From contig NC_086379.1 of NCBI RefSeq assembly GCF_036588685.1, positions 72,323,727 to 72,387,726 of the forward strand: 64,000 nucleotides of DNA. Reading direction: 5' to 3'. The notes beneath the pieces are model-generated. The model ran no database searches and was not told the DNA's origin. It saw only the letters and a program-made list of their open reading frames with translations. The stretch comes from Mytilus trossulus. Taxonomy: Eukaryota; Mollusca; Bivalvia; Mytilida; Mytilidae. Position 1 is the first letter of the stretch, and each line of letters starts with the position of its first letter. Made by a program: the position numbers and the translations under genes. Shown one piece after another: positions 35,861-47,581 of the stretch.

Positions 35861-36703
35861 GATTTTTTTTCCAGAAGGTTCAATACCACAAAAGGAAGCT
35901 TTGGAACGATTTTGGGGATGATGGTCCCAACCGTTTAGGAATTAAGGGCCCAAAAGGGGCCCAAAACAAGCATTTTATAGTTTAAGGATAATAACTTGTG
36001 TATAAGTATTTCAATTGCTCTGGTATTGTATCATAATGTTTAAAACCACAAGTAGAAGGTTTGGATTCCTTTAAATGGGTCATGGAATCAAAGTTAGGAA
36101 TAAAGGGCCAAAAAGAGGCCAAAAACAAGATTTTTTCTAATTTCAAGACGATAACTTGTGTGTTATTGTATGGATATCTTTCAAACTGTACCACAATGCT
36201 CCATATAACAAAGGGGAGGCTGGGATTTAGTTTTGGATTAATTGCCCAAAATATGTAGGAATGAGGGGCCAAAAAACAAAAAAGGGCCGAAAAGAAGAAC
36301 ATTTCTAGTTTCCAAACAATAACTTGGGTGTAAGTACATGTATATGGACCTCTCTGTAATTGTACTACAATTTTCTAAACTAAAAAGGAAAGGATGGGAT
36401 TGTTTTAAGGGTTATTGATGAAAGGGGGGTTTCAATATGTTTGGGGCGGGGGGGGATTTGTTAAAAAAAAATAAGGGATTTCTTCTTTTTTTTTCAAAAA
36501 TTTTCAAATTTAAATTTTCAAAATTTCCAAGAAGAAATCTTCAATTGCACAGTATTGTGCAATAGATTTGTTGATCTTTGGCTACATTTATTTTGTAACA
36601 AAAACCTTTTTTTTGTCAAAAATTCAATCACATGCAAATTCTGCCCCAACTGTTCAGAGACCAACCACTGCGGTTGTATAAAGCTGCGCCCTGTGGAGCA
36701 CCT
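35860..36703 (+). repeat. R1 copy
   Basis: About four ~140-160-bp units with GGCCAAAAAGAGGCC-type words and GATAACTTGTGT spacing are followed by the AATTGCACAGTATTGTGCAA hairpin-like word. The R1 tail GCGGTTGTATAAAGCTGCG, then GCACCTGGTT, closes the copy. Short open frames on both strands are repeat sequence. Confidence 0.65.
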
Positions 36704-36709
36704 GGTTTT

Positions 36710-37385
36710 CACATACTTTCAATTGATGACAGTCTTTAAAAAGCTTGTTATATGAAACAGAGTTGTGAACATTCTTGTACTTCAAAATTTTTCCTCTTTG
36801 AAACTTTTGATTGAAATGCAACCAATTATAGGGCCAATCACTCATTGAGTGTCTTGATTAGAAAGTTGTGTCTTTTAGAGCGTATGTAAAATAAATGTGG
36901 CCATTTTTTTTAACTACGAAAAAAGATTATGTTTGCATATATAATGTGCCATATAAAAGTTTTTGATTTATATCTCAGATTGAATCAAGATAAAAGAAAG
37001 ACATTTGAGGTAACCCTACTTCTTCAAAAATCGAAAGCTTTTCGAAAATTATCTTGAATGTTCCCTCTCCAAAGAGCATCTCTTTCCTGTTTGTTGATAC
37101 TTTGATATTTTGATTTTTAGTCCCCTAACGCATGTAACGGCTAACGTCTAAGTGGACTTAGGTTTGCACTGCGTGTCTGTCAGTCTGTCTATCTGTCAGT
37201 TTGGCAAATCGACTTGTTTGTGCTTGTAGATTTTGATTTGATTTATCATGACAAGTTACAGGCCAATTCATTATTCACACTTTAAGCTTTTCTCTTTGTT
37301 CAGTTGAGGCCCTTTCTCTAGAATTAAATTTTTGATGAAATACTTATTCATTAGAAGACTTTTGTTCAAACGGAAATAACTCATT
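36710..37385. other. Intergenic stretch without feature
   Basis: A short TCTGTCAGTCTGTCTATCTG simple run occurs at about 37177-37200. No gene is seen. Confidence 0.4.
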
Positions 37386-37387
37386 TT

Positions 37388-38159
37388 TTAGGTCACCTGG
37401 CCCAAAGGGCCAAGTGAGCTTTTCTCATCACTTGGCGTACGTCGTCCGTCGTCGTCCTGCGTTAACTTTTACAAAAATCTTCTCCTCTAAAACTACTAGG
37501 CCAAATTTAACCAAACTTGGTCACAATCATCATTGGGGTATCTAGTTTAAAAATTGTGTCCGGTGACCCGGCCAACAAACCAAGATGGCCGCCATGGCTA
37601 AAAATAGAACATAGGGGTAAAATGCAGTTTTTGGCTTATAACTCAAAAACCAAAGCATTTAGAGCAATCTTACATGGGGTAAAATTGTTTATCAGGTTAA
37701 GATCTATCTGCCCTGAAATTTTCAGATGAATCCGACATTCCGTTGTTAGGTTGCTGCCCCTGAATTGGAAATTTTAAGGAAATTTTGCTGTTTTTGGTTA
37801 TTATCTTGAATATTATTATAGATAGAGATAAACTGTAAACAGCAATTATGTACAGCAAAGTATGAACTAAAAATAAGTCAACGTGACCAAAATAGTCAAT
37901 TGACCCCCTTAAGGAGTTATTGCCCTTCATAGTCAATTTTTAACAATTTTTACAAAATTTGTAGATTTTCACTAACATTTTCGTCAGAAACTACTGTTAT
38001 AGATACAGATAATTGTAAGCAGCAAAAATATTTAGTAAAGTAAGATCTACAAACACATCACCATCACCAAAACTCAATTTTGTCATGAATCCATCTCTGT
38101 ACAATGTTTAATATTAACATAGGCCAAGGTGAGCGACACAGGCTCTTTAGAGCCTCTTG
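37388..38159 (+). mobile_element. R3 single-unit copy, CTTG-ended
   Basis: It starts TTAGGTCACCTGGCCCAAAG with the foldback head and contains one core unit (GCCGCCATGGCTAAAAATAG, CTTATAACTCAAAAACC). It ends GGCTCTTTAGAGCCTCTTG. It shows the minimal form of R3: head, one unit, tail. Confidence 0.75.
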
Positions 38160-38700
38160 TTTAAAGACAAAATTACATTTTGAATGTTTTTTCTTTTCTT
38201 TGGTATTTAGTGATTCAATTTTGTTTCAATCTGAATAATGTGTGCAGAATTGTTGTCTTTGGACATAGAAAATTCACTGAGATAGTCAGAATTCAACAAG
38301 TTTTTACGTTTTGCTGGAAGATTTTGTCTCAATATTTTTATGTAGTTTACATTATGACTTGTAGCTAGATCAAATTTGTGTTCCATTACAATGAATTTGT
38401 AACGGGTTGGGGACTATGTATTGCCATGTATTACTCGCAGAATGTTTGTTTTTATAAAAAAATGTTCAACTCTGATGCTGCAAAATTGTTTAATGTTTAG
38501 TTAAAATAGATATTGATGACTTTATTATGTGAAACTTTTTTAAGATCTATCATACTTTTACTCTTTTTTGCTAATACCTTTATCATGTTCATTCATGACT
38601 AAAAACTTGTATTTAGACCATTTTGCACGTTTTTCTTTACGGTAGATCATAATAATATTACATGTATATAAACAGTAAAATCTTACCATTTTAATGACAA
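38160..38700. other. Intergenic stretch without feature
   Basis: AT-rich sequence; nothing recognised. Confidence 0.4.
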
Positions 38701-38704
38701 TATA

Positions 38705-39080
38705 AAAAAGATGATGTGGTATGATTGCCAATGAGACAACTGACTACAATTAAGAGACCAAAATGACACAGACATTAACAACTATTGCTTACTGTACGGC
38801 CTTCAACAATGAGGAAAGGCCATACCTCATAGTCAGCTATAAAAGGCCCCGATAAGACAATGTAAAACAATTCAAATGAGAAAACTAACGGCCTTAAGTA
38901 TATAAAAAATGAACGAAAAACAAATATGTTACACATAAACAAACGACTTCCATTGAATTACAGGCTCCTGACTTGGGACAGGCACATACATAAATAATGT
39001 GGCGGGGTTAAACATGTAAGCGGAATCCAAACCCTCCCCCTAACCAGGGACAGTGGTATAACAGTAAATCATAAGAACGA
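38705..39080 (+). repeat. R5 followed by R2-type repeat
   Basis: AAAGATGATGTGGTATGATT, then AATGAGACAACTGACTACAA and TACGGCCTTCAACAATGAGG, is an R5-type copy. It runs into TACAGGCTCCTGACTTGGGA and ACCCTCCCCCTAACC, which also occur in part at 21583-21610. It is non-coding. Confidence 0.6.
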
Positions 39081-39194
39081 AATATAAAAATCAGTTGAAA
39101 ATGGCTTAGCTCATCCGATGGACAAAAATACAAGCGGACGTAGTAGGGTAATTGTATGTCTGCTCATCAGTTTAACCATTTATCTGTGTATATT

Positions 39195-39935
39195 TGTTTT
39201 TATACAACCGCAAAAATTGAAAAAAAAAATGGTCCTATATTGGTATGACGTTGTCGTTGTCATCGTCGTCGTCATCCAAAGACATTTGGTTTTCGCACTT
39301 TAACTTTAGTATAAGTAAATAGAAATCTATGAAATTTAAATACAAGGTTTATGACCATAAAAGAAAGGTTGGAATTAATTTTGGGAGTTTTGGTCCCAAC
39401 AGTTTAGGAATTAGGGGCCAAAAAGGGTCCAAAATTAAACTATTTGCTTTCATAAAAAAAATGAATTATTGGGGTTCTTTGATATGCCAAATCTAAAAAT
39501 GTACCAAGATTTTTTATTATGGACCCAGTTTTCAAGTTGGTCCAAATCGGGGTCCAAAATTAAATTTTGTTTGATTTCAACAAAATTGAATATATTGGGT
39601 TCTTCAATATGCTGAATCTAACCATTTATTTAGTTTTTTAATATTTGGGACCGGTTATCAAATTGGTCCAAATTGATGTCTCAAGGATCTAAAATTGAAA
39701 ATTATTTGATTTTATACAAACATTGAATTCTTGAGGTTCTATGATATGCTGAATATAACCATGCGTTTAGATTTTGGATATTGGACCATAATAAGACTCT
39801 TGTCATTGCTTGTCCGGTTCCCGTCATTACTTTATATAACTTATAAAGCAGGAGTGTCACGACGGGTATCGCATGCGGTTCAGAATCTGATGACTCTTTC
39901 GGCTTGGAGCATCTGATATAATCCCCCCTTTTCTT
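39195..39935 (+). repeat. R1 copy joined to a second repeat end
   Basis: It begins TTTTTATACAACCGCAAAAA with a GACGTTGTCGTTGTCATCG patch, then carries two GGTCCAAAATTAAAC units. It ends with CATGCGGTTCAGAATCTG and GGAGCATCTGATATAATC, an end I associate with another mussel repeat. It abuts the minisatellite. Confidence 0.6.
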
Positions 39936-40230
39936 CATTATCCCTACAGGTTTTCTACTCCTTCCCGAACAGGTTTTTCCAATCCTTATTCCTACAGGTT
40001 TCCTAATCTCAATAGGTATATAAATGAGTAGGAAACCTGTAGGAATGAGTATGGAAACCTGTAGGAACGAGAAGGAAACATGTAGGAATTAGTTGGAAAT
40101 CTGTGGGAATGAATAAAGAATCCTTTAGGAATGAGTAGGAAACCTTTAGAAATTAGTAAGAAACCTGTGGGAATGAGTAGGAAACCTGTAGGAATGAATG
40201 GTTAACCTGTAGGAATGAATGGTTAACCTG

Positions 40231-41284
40231 TAGAAATGAATGGTTAACCTGTAGGAATTTGGATTGGTGAAACCTGTATGAATGATTGAGAAAACTGAAT
40301 AATAATTATTGTCAAAACTGTAGGAACGAGTGGGAAACCTATAGGAACGGAGACTACAAAACCGGGAGGATTGGGGTTGGGAAAGATGAAGAATGAGTAG
40401 GAAACCTATAAAAATTGGGATTGGAAAACCTTTAGAATGAGTGTAAATCCTGAAGGAATAGTTGGGAAACCTGAAAAAAGATAAGGCAAACTGAAGAATG
40501 AGTTGGACACCTATATACAATTTGTATTGGAAGACCGTAAGAATGAGAAGAAATCCTGTAGGAATATTTGGGAAACATGAAAAATGATTGAGCAACCTGA
40601 CGAATGAGTGGGAAATCTATAGAAATTAGGATTAGGAAACCTGTAGGAATGAGTTTTCCATCACCCCTACAGGTTTTCTACTCATTCCCGTACAGGTTTC
40701 ACAATCCACACTCCTACATATTTCATAATCCCCATGGGAATATTGAGAAGGAAATTAAACCTGTAGGAATAAGGAGGGAAATCTGTAGGAATGAGTTGGA
40801 AACCAGTAGGAATGAGTGGAAAACTAGAAATGAGTGAAAAACCTGTACGAATGAATAGGACAGCTGTAGGACCGAATGAGACACCAGTCATGTAGGAATG
40901 AGTAAGGAAATCAGTAGAAATGAGTAAGGAAATCTGTAGGAATGAGTAGGAAATCTGTAGGAATGAGTAGGAAACCTGTATGAATCATTTCGGAAACCTG
41001 TAGGAATGAGTAGGAAACCTGTATGAATCATTTCGGAAACCTGTAGGAATGAGTGGAAAGACTGTAGAAATGAGTGAAAAACCTGTACGAATGAATAGGA
41101 CAGCTGTAGGACTGAATGAGACACCAGTTCTGTAGGAATTAGTAAGGAAATCAGTAGGAATGAGTAAGGAAATCAGTAGGAATGAGTAAGGAAATCAGTA
41201 GGAATGAGTAAGGAAATCTGTAGGAATGAGTAGGAAACCTGTATGAATCAGTTCGGAAACCTGTAGGAATGAGTAGGAAACCTG
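40231..41284 (+). repeat. Tandem segmental duplication inside the array, copy 1
   Basis: A 1,054-bp block that is repeated directly by 41285-42338 with only scattered differences. The block includes non-unit sequence (for example the GGAGACTACAAAACCGGGAG stretch and the reversed block at 40665-40735), so the duplication is clear and is not just the short period. Confidence 0.88.
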
Positions 41285-42338
41285 TAGAAATGAATGGTTA
41301 ACCTGTAGGAATTTGGATTGGTGAAACCTGTATGAATGATTGAGAAAACTGAATAATAATTATTGTCAAAACTGAAGGAACGAGTGGGAAACCTATAGGA
41401 ACGGAGACTACAAAACCGGGAGGATTGGGGTTGGGAAAGATGAAGAATGAGTAGGAAACCTATAAAAATTGGGATTGGAAAACCTTTAGAATGAGTGTAA
41501 ATCCTGAAGGAATAGTTGGGAAACCTGAAAAAAGATAAGGCAAACTGAAGAATGAGTTGGACACCTATATACAATTTGTATTGGAAGACCGTAAGAATGA
41601 GAAGAAATCCTGTAGGAATATTTGGGAAACATGAAAAATGATTGAGCAACCTGACGAATGAGTGGGAAATCTATAGAAATTGGGATTAGGAAACCTGTAG
41701 GAATGAGTTTTCCATCACCCCTACAGGTTTTCTACTCATTCCCGTACAGGTTTCACAATCCACACTCCTACATATTTCATAATCCCCATGGGAATATTGA
41801 GAAGGAAATTAAACCTGTAGGAATAAGGAGGGAAATCTGTAGGAATGAGTTGGAAACCAGTAGGAATGAGTGGAAAACTAGAAATGAGTGAAAAACCTGT
41901 ACGAATGAATAGGACAGCTGTAGGACCGAATGAGACACCAGTCATGTAGGAATGAGTAAGGAAATCAGTAGAAATGAGTAAGGAAATCTGTAGGAATGAG
42001 TAGGAAATCTGTAGGAATGAGTAGGAAACCTGTATGAATCATTTCGGAAACCTGTAGGAATGAGTAGGAAACCTGTATGAATCATTTCGGAAACCTGTAG
42101 GAATGAGTGGAAAGACTGTAGAAATGAGTGAAAAACCTGTACGAATGAATAGGACAGCTGTAGGACTGAATGAGACACCAGTCCTGTAGGAATTAGTAAG
42201 GAAATCAGTAGGAATTTGTAAGGAAATCAGTAGGAATGAGTAAGGAAATCAGTAGGAATGAGTAAGGAAATCTGTAGGAATGAGTAGGAAACCTGTATGA
42301 ATCAGTTCGGAAACCTGTAGGAATGAGTAGGAAACCTG
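41285..42338 (+). repeat. Tandem segmental duplication inside the array, copy 2
   Basis: The second copy of the 1,054-bp block. Sequence such as TTTTCCATCACCCCTACAGG occurs at the same offset as in copy 1. The near identity points to a recent event or to assembly duplication. Confidence 0.88.
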
Positions 42339-43089
42339 TAGGAATGAGTGGAAGAACTGTAGAAATGAGTGGGAAACCTGTACGAATGAGGGGAAACCTA
42401 TAGGAATGAATGGGAAGCCTGAACGAATGAATGAGGAACCTGTACGAATGAGTAGGAAATATGTACGAATGAATGAGGAACCTGTACGAATGCATGGGAA
42501 ACCTGTACGAATGAGTTGGAAATCTGTGTGAATGAATAAGAAAAATGTATGAATGATGATTGGCAAACATATAGAAATGAATGGGAAAAATGTTGGGATG
42601 AATGGGAAACCTGTAGGAATGGATGGAAAACCTGAAGGAATGATGATTGTCAAACCTGTGAGAATGAATGGGAAACCTATATATATGAATGAATGGGAAA
42701 CCTGTAGGAATGAGTGGGAAACCTGTAGGAATATTAAGTGGGAAACCTGTAGGAATGAGTGAGAAACCTGTAGGAATGAATGAGAAACCTGTAGGAATGA
42801 GTAGTAAACCTGAAGAATGATTGGCAAACCTGTGAGAATGAATGGAAAACCTATATGAATGAATGGGAAACCTGTAGGAATGAGTGGGTACCCTATAGGA
42901 AGGAATGGGAAACATGTAGGAATGAGTAGTAAACCTGTATGAATGAGTGGGAAAACTATAGGAATGAGTGGGAAAACTGTAGAAATGAATGGGAAACCTT
43001 TAGAAATGAATGGGAAACTTGTTGGAATCAATAAGAAACCTGTAGGGATGAGTGGGAAACCTGTGGGAATGAATGGACACCTATAGGAC

Positions 43090-44130
43090 TGGGTAATAAA
43101 CCTGTAGAAATGAGTAGGAAACCTTTAGGAATGAGTAGTAAACCTGTAGAAATGAGTAGGAAACCTGTAGGAATGAGTAGTAAACCTGTAGAAATGAGTG
43201 GGAAACCTTTAGGAATGAGTAGTAAACCTGTAGAAATGAGGAGGGAAACCTTTAGGAATGAGTAGTAAACCTTTAGGAATGAGTGGAAACCTGTAGAAAT
43301 GAGTAGGAAACCTTTAGGAATGAGTAGGAAACCTTTAGGAATGAGTAGGAAACCTTTAGGAATGAGTAGGAAACATTTAGGAATGAGTGGAAACCTGTAG
43401 AAATGAGTAGGAAACCTTTAGGAATGAGTGGAAACCTGTAGGAATGAGTAGGAAACCTTTAGGAATGAGTAGTAAACCTTTAGGAATGAGTGGAAACCTG
43501 TAGAAATGAGTAGGAAACCTTTAGGAATGAGTAGGAAACCTTTAGGAATGAGTAGGAAACCTTTAGGAATGAGTAGGAAACATTTAGGAATGAGTGGAAA
43601 CCTGTAGAAATGAGTAGGAAACCTTTAGGAATGAGTGGAAACCTGTAGGAATGAGTAGGAAACCTTTAGGAATGAGTAGTAAACTTAAGGAATGAGTAGG
43701 AAACCTTTAGGAATGAGTAGGAAACCTTTAGGAATGAGTAGGAAACCTTTAGGAATGAGTGGAAACCTGTAGAAATGAGTAGGAAACCTTTAGGAATGAG
43801 TGGAAACCTGTAGAAATGAGTAGGAAACCTTTAAGAATGAGTGGAAACCTGTAGAAATGAGTAGGAAACCTTTAGGAATGAGTAGGAAACCTTTAGGAAT
43901 GAGTAGGAAACCTTTAGGAATGAGGAGGAAACCTTTCGGAATGAGTGGAAACCTGTAGAAATGAGTAGGAAACCTTTAGGAATGAGTGGAAACCTGTAGA
44001 AATGAGTAGGAAACCTTTAGGAATGAGTGGAAACCTGTAGAAATGAGTAGGAAACCTTTAGGAATGAGTAGGAAACCTTTAGGAATGAGTAGGAAACCTT
44101 TAGGAATGAGTAGGAAACCTTTAGGAATGA
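43090..44130 (+). repeat. Higher-order repeat domain within the array
   Basis: Units with CCTTTAGGAATGAGTAGG and CCTGTAGAAATGAGTAGG alternate in a fixed pattern. The group starting AGTAGTAAACCTTTAGG at 43261 restarts near 43469, giving a higher-order period of about 208 bp (ten units). Confidence 0.75.
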
Positions 44131-45221
44131 GTGGAAACCTGCATGAATTAGTGGGAAACCTGAACGAATGAGTGGGACACCTGTAGAAATGAATGGGAAA
44201 CTTGTAGAAATTAATAAGAAACCTGTAGGGATGAATGGGAAAATGTATGAATGAAATGGAAACCTGTAGGAATTAGTAATAAACCTTTATGAATGAGCGG
44301 TAAACCTGTAGGAATCAATAAGAAACCGGTAGAAATGGATGTGAAATCTGTAAGAATGAATGGGGAACATGTTGGAAAGAGGGCAAATCTATACGAATGA
44401 GTTAGAAACCTGAAGAATGAATGGGAACACTGTAGAAATGAGTAGTTAACCTGTAGGAATGAATATAAAATCTGTAGGAATGAGTAGGAAACCTGTAGGA
44501 ATGAGTGGAAAGACTGTAGAAATGACTGGGAAACCTGTACGAATGAGGGGGAAATATAAAGGAATGAGTGGGAAACCTGTACGACTGAATGAGGAACCTG
44601 TACGAATGAGTAGGAAACCTGTACGAATGAGTGGGAAACCTATATGAATGAATTTGGAAACCTGTACGAATGAATGAGGAACCTGTACGAATGAGTTGGA
44701 AACCTGTACGAATGAGTTGGAAATCTGTACGAATAAGTTGAAAACTAGTACGAATGAGTGGGAAACATGTGTGAATGAATGAGGAACCTGTATGAATGAT
44801 GATTGGCAAACCTGTAGAAATGAGTAGGAAAAATGTAGGGATGAATGGGAAACCTGTAGGAATGGATGGAAAACCTGTAGGAATGAGTGGGAAACCTGTA
44901 GGAATATTGAGTGGAAAACCTGTAGAAATGAGTGGGAAACCTGAAGGAATAAATGAGAAACCTGTAGGAATGAGTAATAAACCTGAAGAATGAGTGGGAA
45001 AACTGAAGAAATTAGTAGGGAACCTGAAGAAATGAATGGGAAACCTGAAGGAATGAATGGTTAACTTGTAGGAATGAATGGAAACCTGTAGGACTGAGTG
45101 GTAAACCTGTAGGAATGAATGGGAAATCCGTGAGAATGAATGGGAAACCTGTTGGAATGAACGGGAAACATATAGGAAGGAATGGGAAACATGTAGGAAT
45201 GAGTGGGAAACTTGTAGGAAT

Positions 45222-45960
45222 ACTGAGTGACATACCTGTATGAATTCTGAGTGGCATACCTGTAGGAATAATGTATGGAAAACCTGTAGGAATGAGTGTG
45301 ACACCTGAAGGATTAAAGGCAAAACCGATAGAAATGAGTGGGAAACCTGTAGGAATAAATGAGAAACATGTAGGAATTAGTGGGAAACCTGTAGGAATGA
45401 ATAGTAAACCTGTAGGAATGAATAATAAACCTGTAGGAATGAATAGTAAACCTGTAGGAATGAGTGGGAAACCTTTAGAAATGAATGGGAAACCTGTAGG
45501 AATGAATGGAAACCTGAAGGACTGAGTGGTAAACCTGTAGGAATGAGTGGGAAACCTGTAGGAATGAATGGGAAATCCGTGAGAATGAATGGGAAACATG
45601 TAAAAATGAGTGGGAAACCTGTAGAAATTAATAGTAAGAAACCTGTAGGAATGAAAGAAAACATGTAGGACTGAATGGGAAATCCGTGAGAATGAATGGG
45701 AAACCTGTTGGAATGAATGGGAAACCTATAGGAAGGAATGGGAAACATGTATAAATGAGTGGGAAACTTGTAGGAATACTGAGTGACATACCTGTAGGAA
45801 TTCTGAGTGGCATACCTGTAGGAATAATGGATGGAAAACCTGTAGGAATGAGTGTGACACCTGAAGGATTAAAGGCAAAACCGATAGAAATGAGTGGGAA
45901 ACCTGAAGGAATAAATGAGAAACATGTAGGAATTAGTGGGAAACCTGTAGGAATGAATGA
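45222..45960 (+). repeat. Second internal duplication of the array (~556-bp offset)
   Basis: The distinctive run ACTGAGTGACATACCTGTA, then TCTGAGTGGCATACC and GGATTAAAGGCAAAACCG, starts at about 45222 and again at about 45778. The repeated part is about 180 bp, with the intervening units also similar. Confidence 0.7.
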
Positions 45961-47581
45961 GGAACCTGTAGAAATGAGAAGTAAACCTGTATGAATGATT
46001 GGTTAAACTGTAGGAATGAGTGGGAAAACTGTAAAAATGAATGGGAAACCTTTAGAAATGAATGGGAAACTTGTAGGAATCAATAAAACACCTGTAGGAA
46101 TGAGTTGGAAACCTGTAGGAAAGAATGGACACCTGTAGGACTGATTGATAAACCTGTAGGAATGAGTGGGAAACCTGAAGAAATGAGTAGGAAGGAGGGA
46201 AAATCTATACCAATGAGTTAAAAACCCGTAAGAATGAATGGGAACACTGTATAAATGAGTAGTTAACCTGTAGGAATGAATGAGAAACCTGTAGGAATGA
46301 GTGGGAAACCTGTAAAAATGAGAAGTCAACCTGTAGGAATGAATTGAAACATTTAGGAACAAATGGGAAACCTGTAGGAATGAATGAGAAACCTGTAGGA
46401 ATGAGTGGGAAACCTGTAGAAATGAGTAGTAAACCTGCAGGAATTAATTGAAACATGTATGAACGAATAGGAAACCTGTAGGAATGATTTGGAAACCTGT
46501 AAGAATGAGTGGTTAACCTGTAGGTTTAGTGGAAAAGTAGGACTGAGTGGGAAACCTGTAGGAATGAGTGGGAAACCTGTAGGAATGAATGGGAAACCTG
46601 TAGGAATGAATGGGAAACCTGTTAGAATGAATGGGAAACCTGTAGGAATGAGTGGGAAACCTGTAGGAATGAATGGGAAACCTGTGTGAATGAATTGGAA
46701 ACCTGTTAGAATGAATGGGAAACCTGTAGGAATGTGTGGGAAATAATAAAAAAACCTGTCTGAATGAGTGGAAAACCTGTAGGAATATTGAGTGGCATAC
46801 CAGTAGGAATAATGAGTAGAAAACCTGTAGGAATGATTTGGAAACCTGTAGGAATAAATGTGAAACTGATAAAAATAAGAGGAAAACCATTAGGAATAAA
46901 CGAGAAACCTGTAGGAATTAGTGGGAAACCTGTAGGAATGAATAGGAAACCTGTAGTTATGAGTAGTAAACCTGTATGAATGAGTGGGAACACTGTAGGA
47001 ATTATGGGGAAACCTAAAGGAATGAATGGAAACCTGTAGGAATGAATGGTAAACCTGAAGAATGATGATTGGCAAACCAGTGAGAATGAATGGGAAACCT
47101 GTAGGAATGAGCGGGAAACCTGTAGGAATGAGCGAGAAGCCTGTAGGAATGATGATTGGCAAACCAGTGAGAATGAATGGGAAACCTGTAGGAATGAGCG
47201 GGAAACCTATAAAAATGAATGGGAAACCTGTAGGAATGAGTGGGAAACCTGAAGGAATGAGTGGAAAACCTGTAGGAATGAGTGGGAAACCTGTAGGAAT
47301 AAATGCGAAACCTGCAGGAATAAATGAGAAACCTACAGAAATGAGTGGCATACCTGTAGGAATGATTGGGAAACCTGTAGTAAAGAGTGGAAAACCTGTA
47401 GGAATGAGTGGGAAACCTGTAGGAATAAATGTGAAACCTGTAGGAATTAGTGGGAAACCTATATGAATAAATAGGAAACCTGTATGAATGAGTGGGAAAA
47501 CTGTAGCAAGGAGTGGGAAACCCGTAGAAATGAATTGAAAACCTATAGGAATGAATGGGTAACTTGCAGGAAATAATAAAA

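Larger units (their letters stand above)
39945..47581. repeat. 21-bp minisatellite array, main block
   Basis: More than 7.6 kb of units close to GGAATGAGTGGGAAACCTGTA (20-22 bp, mostly 21), with the plus strand showing this orientation for most of the block. Reversed-orientation stretches occur at about 39945-40012 and 40665-40735. Sub-blocks differ in variant units: CCTTTAGGAATGAG dominates 43090-44130, and GAATAAATGAGAAACC-type variants occur near 45-47 kb. Because the unit is a multiple of three and lacks stop codons, long repetitive open frames (up to about 306 codons, in two or three frames at once) occur on both strands. They encode heptads such as IPTGFPL or GKPVGMS and should not be taken as genes. 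Confidence 0.95.

Noticed and set aside
42205-45748. Large proteins of repeated heptads on the minus and plus strands
   Set aside because: Open frames exist in several frames and on both strands at once, as expected from a stop-free unit whose length is divisible by three; there are no splice sites, flanking domains or conserved codon pattern.
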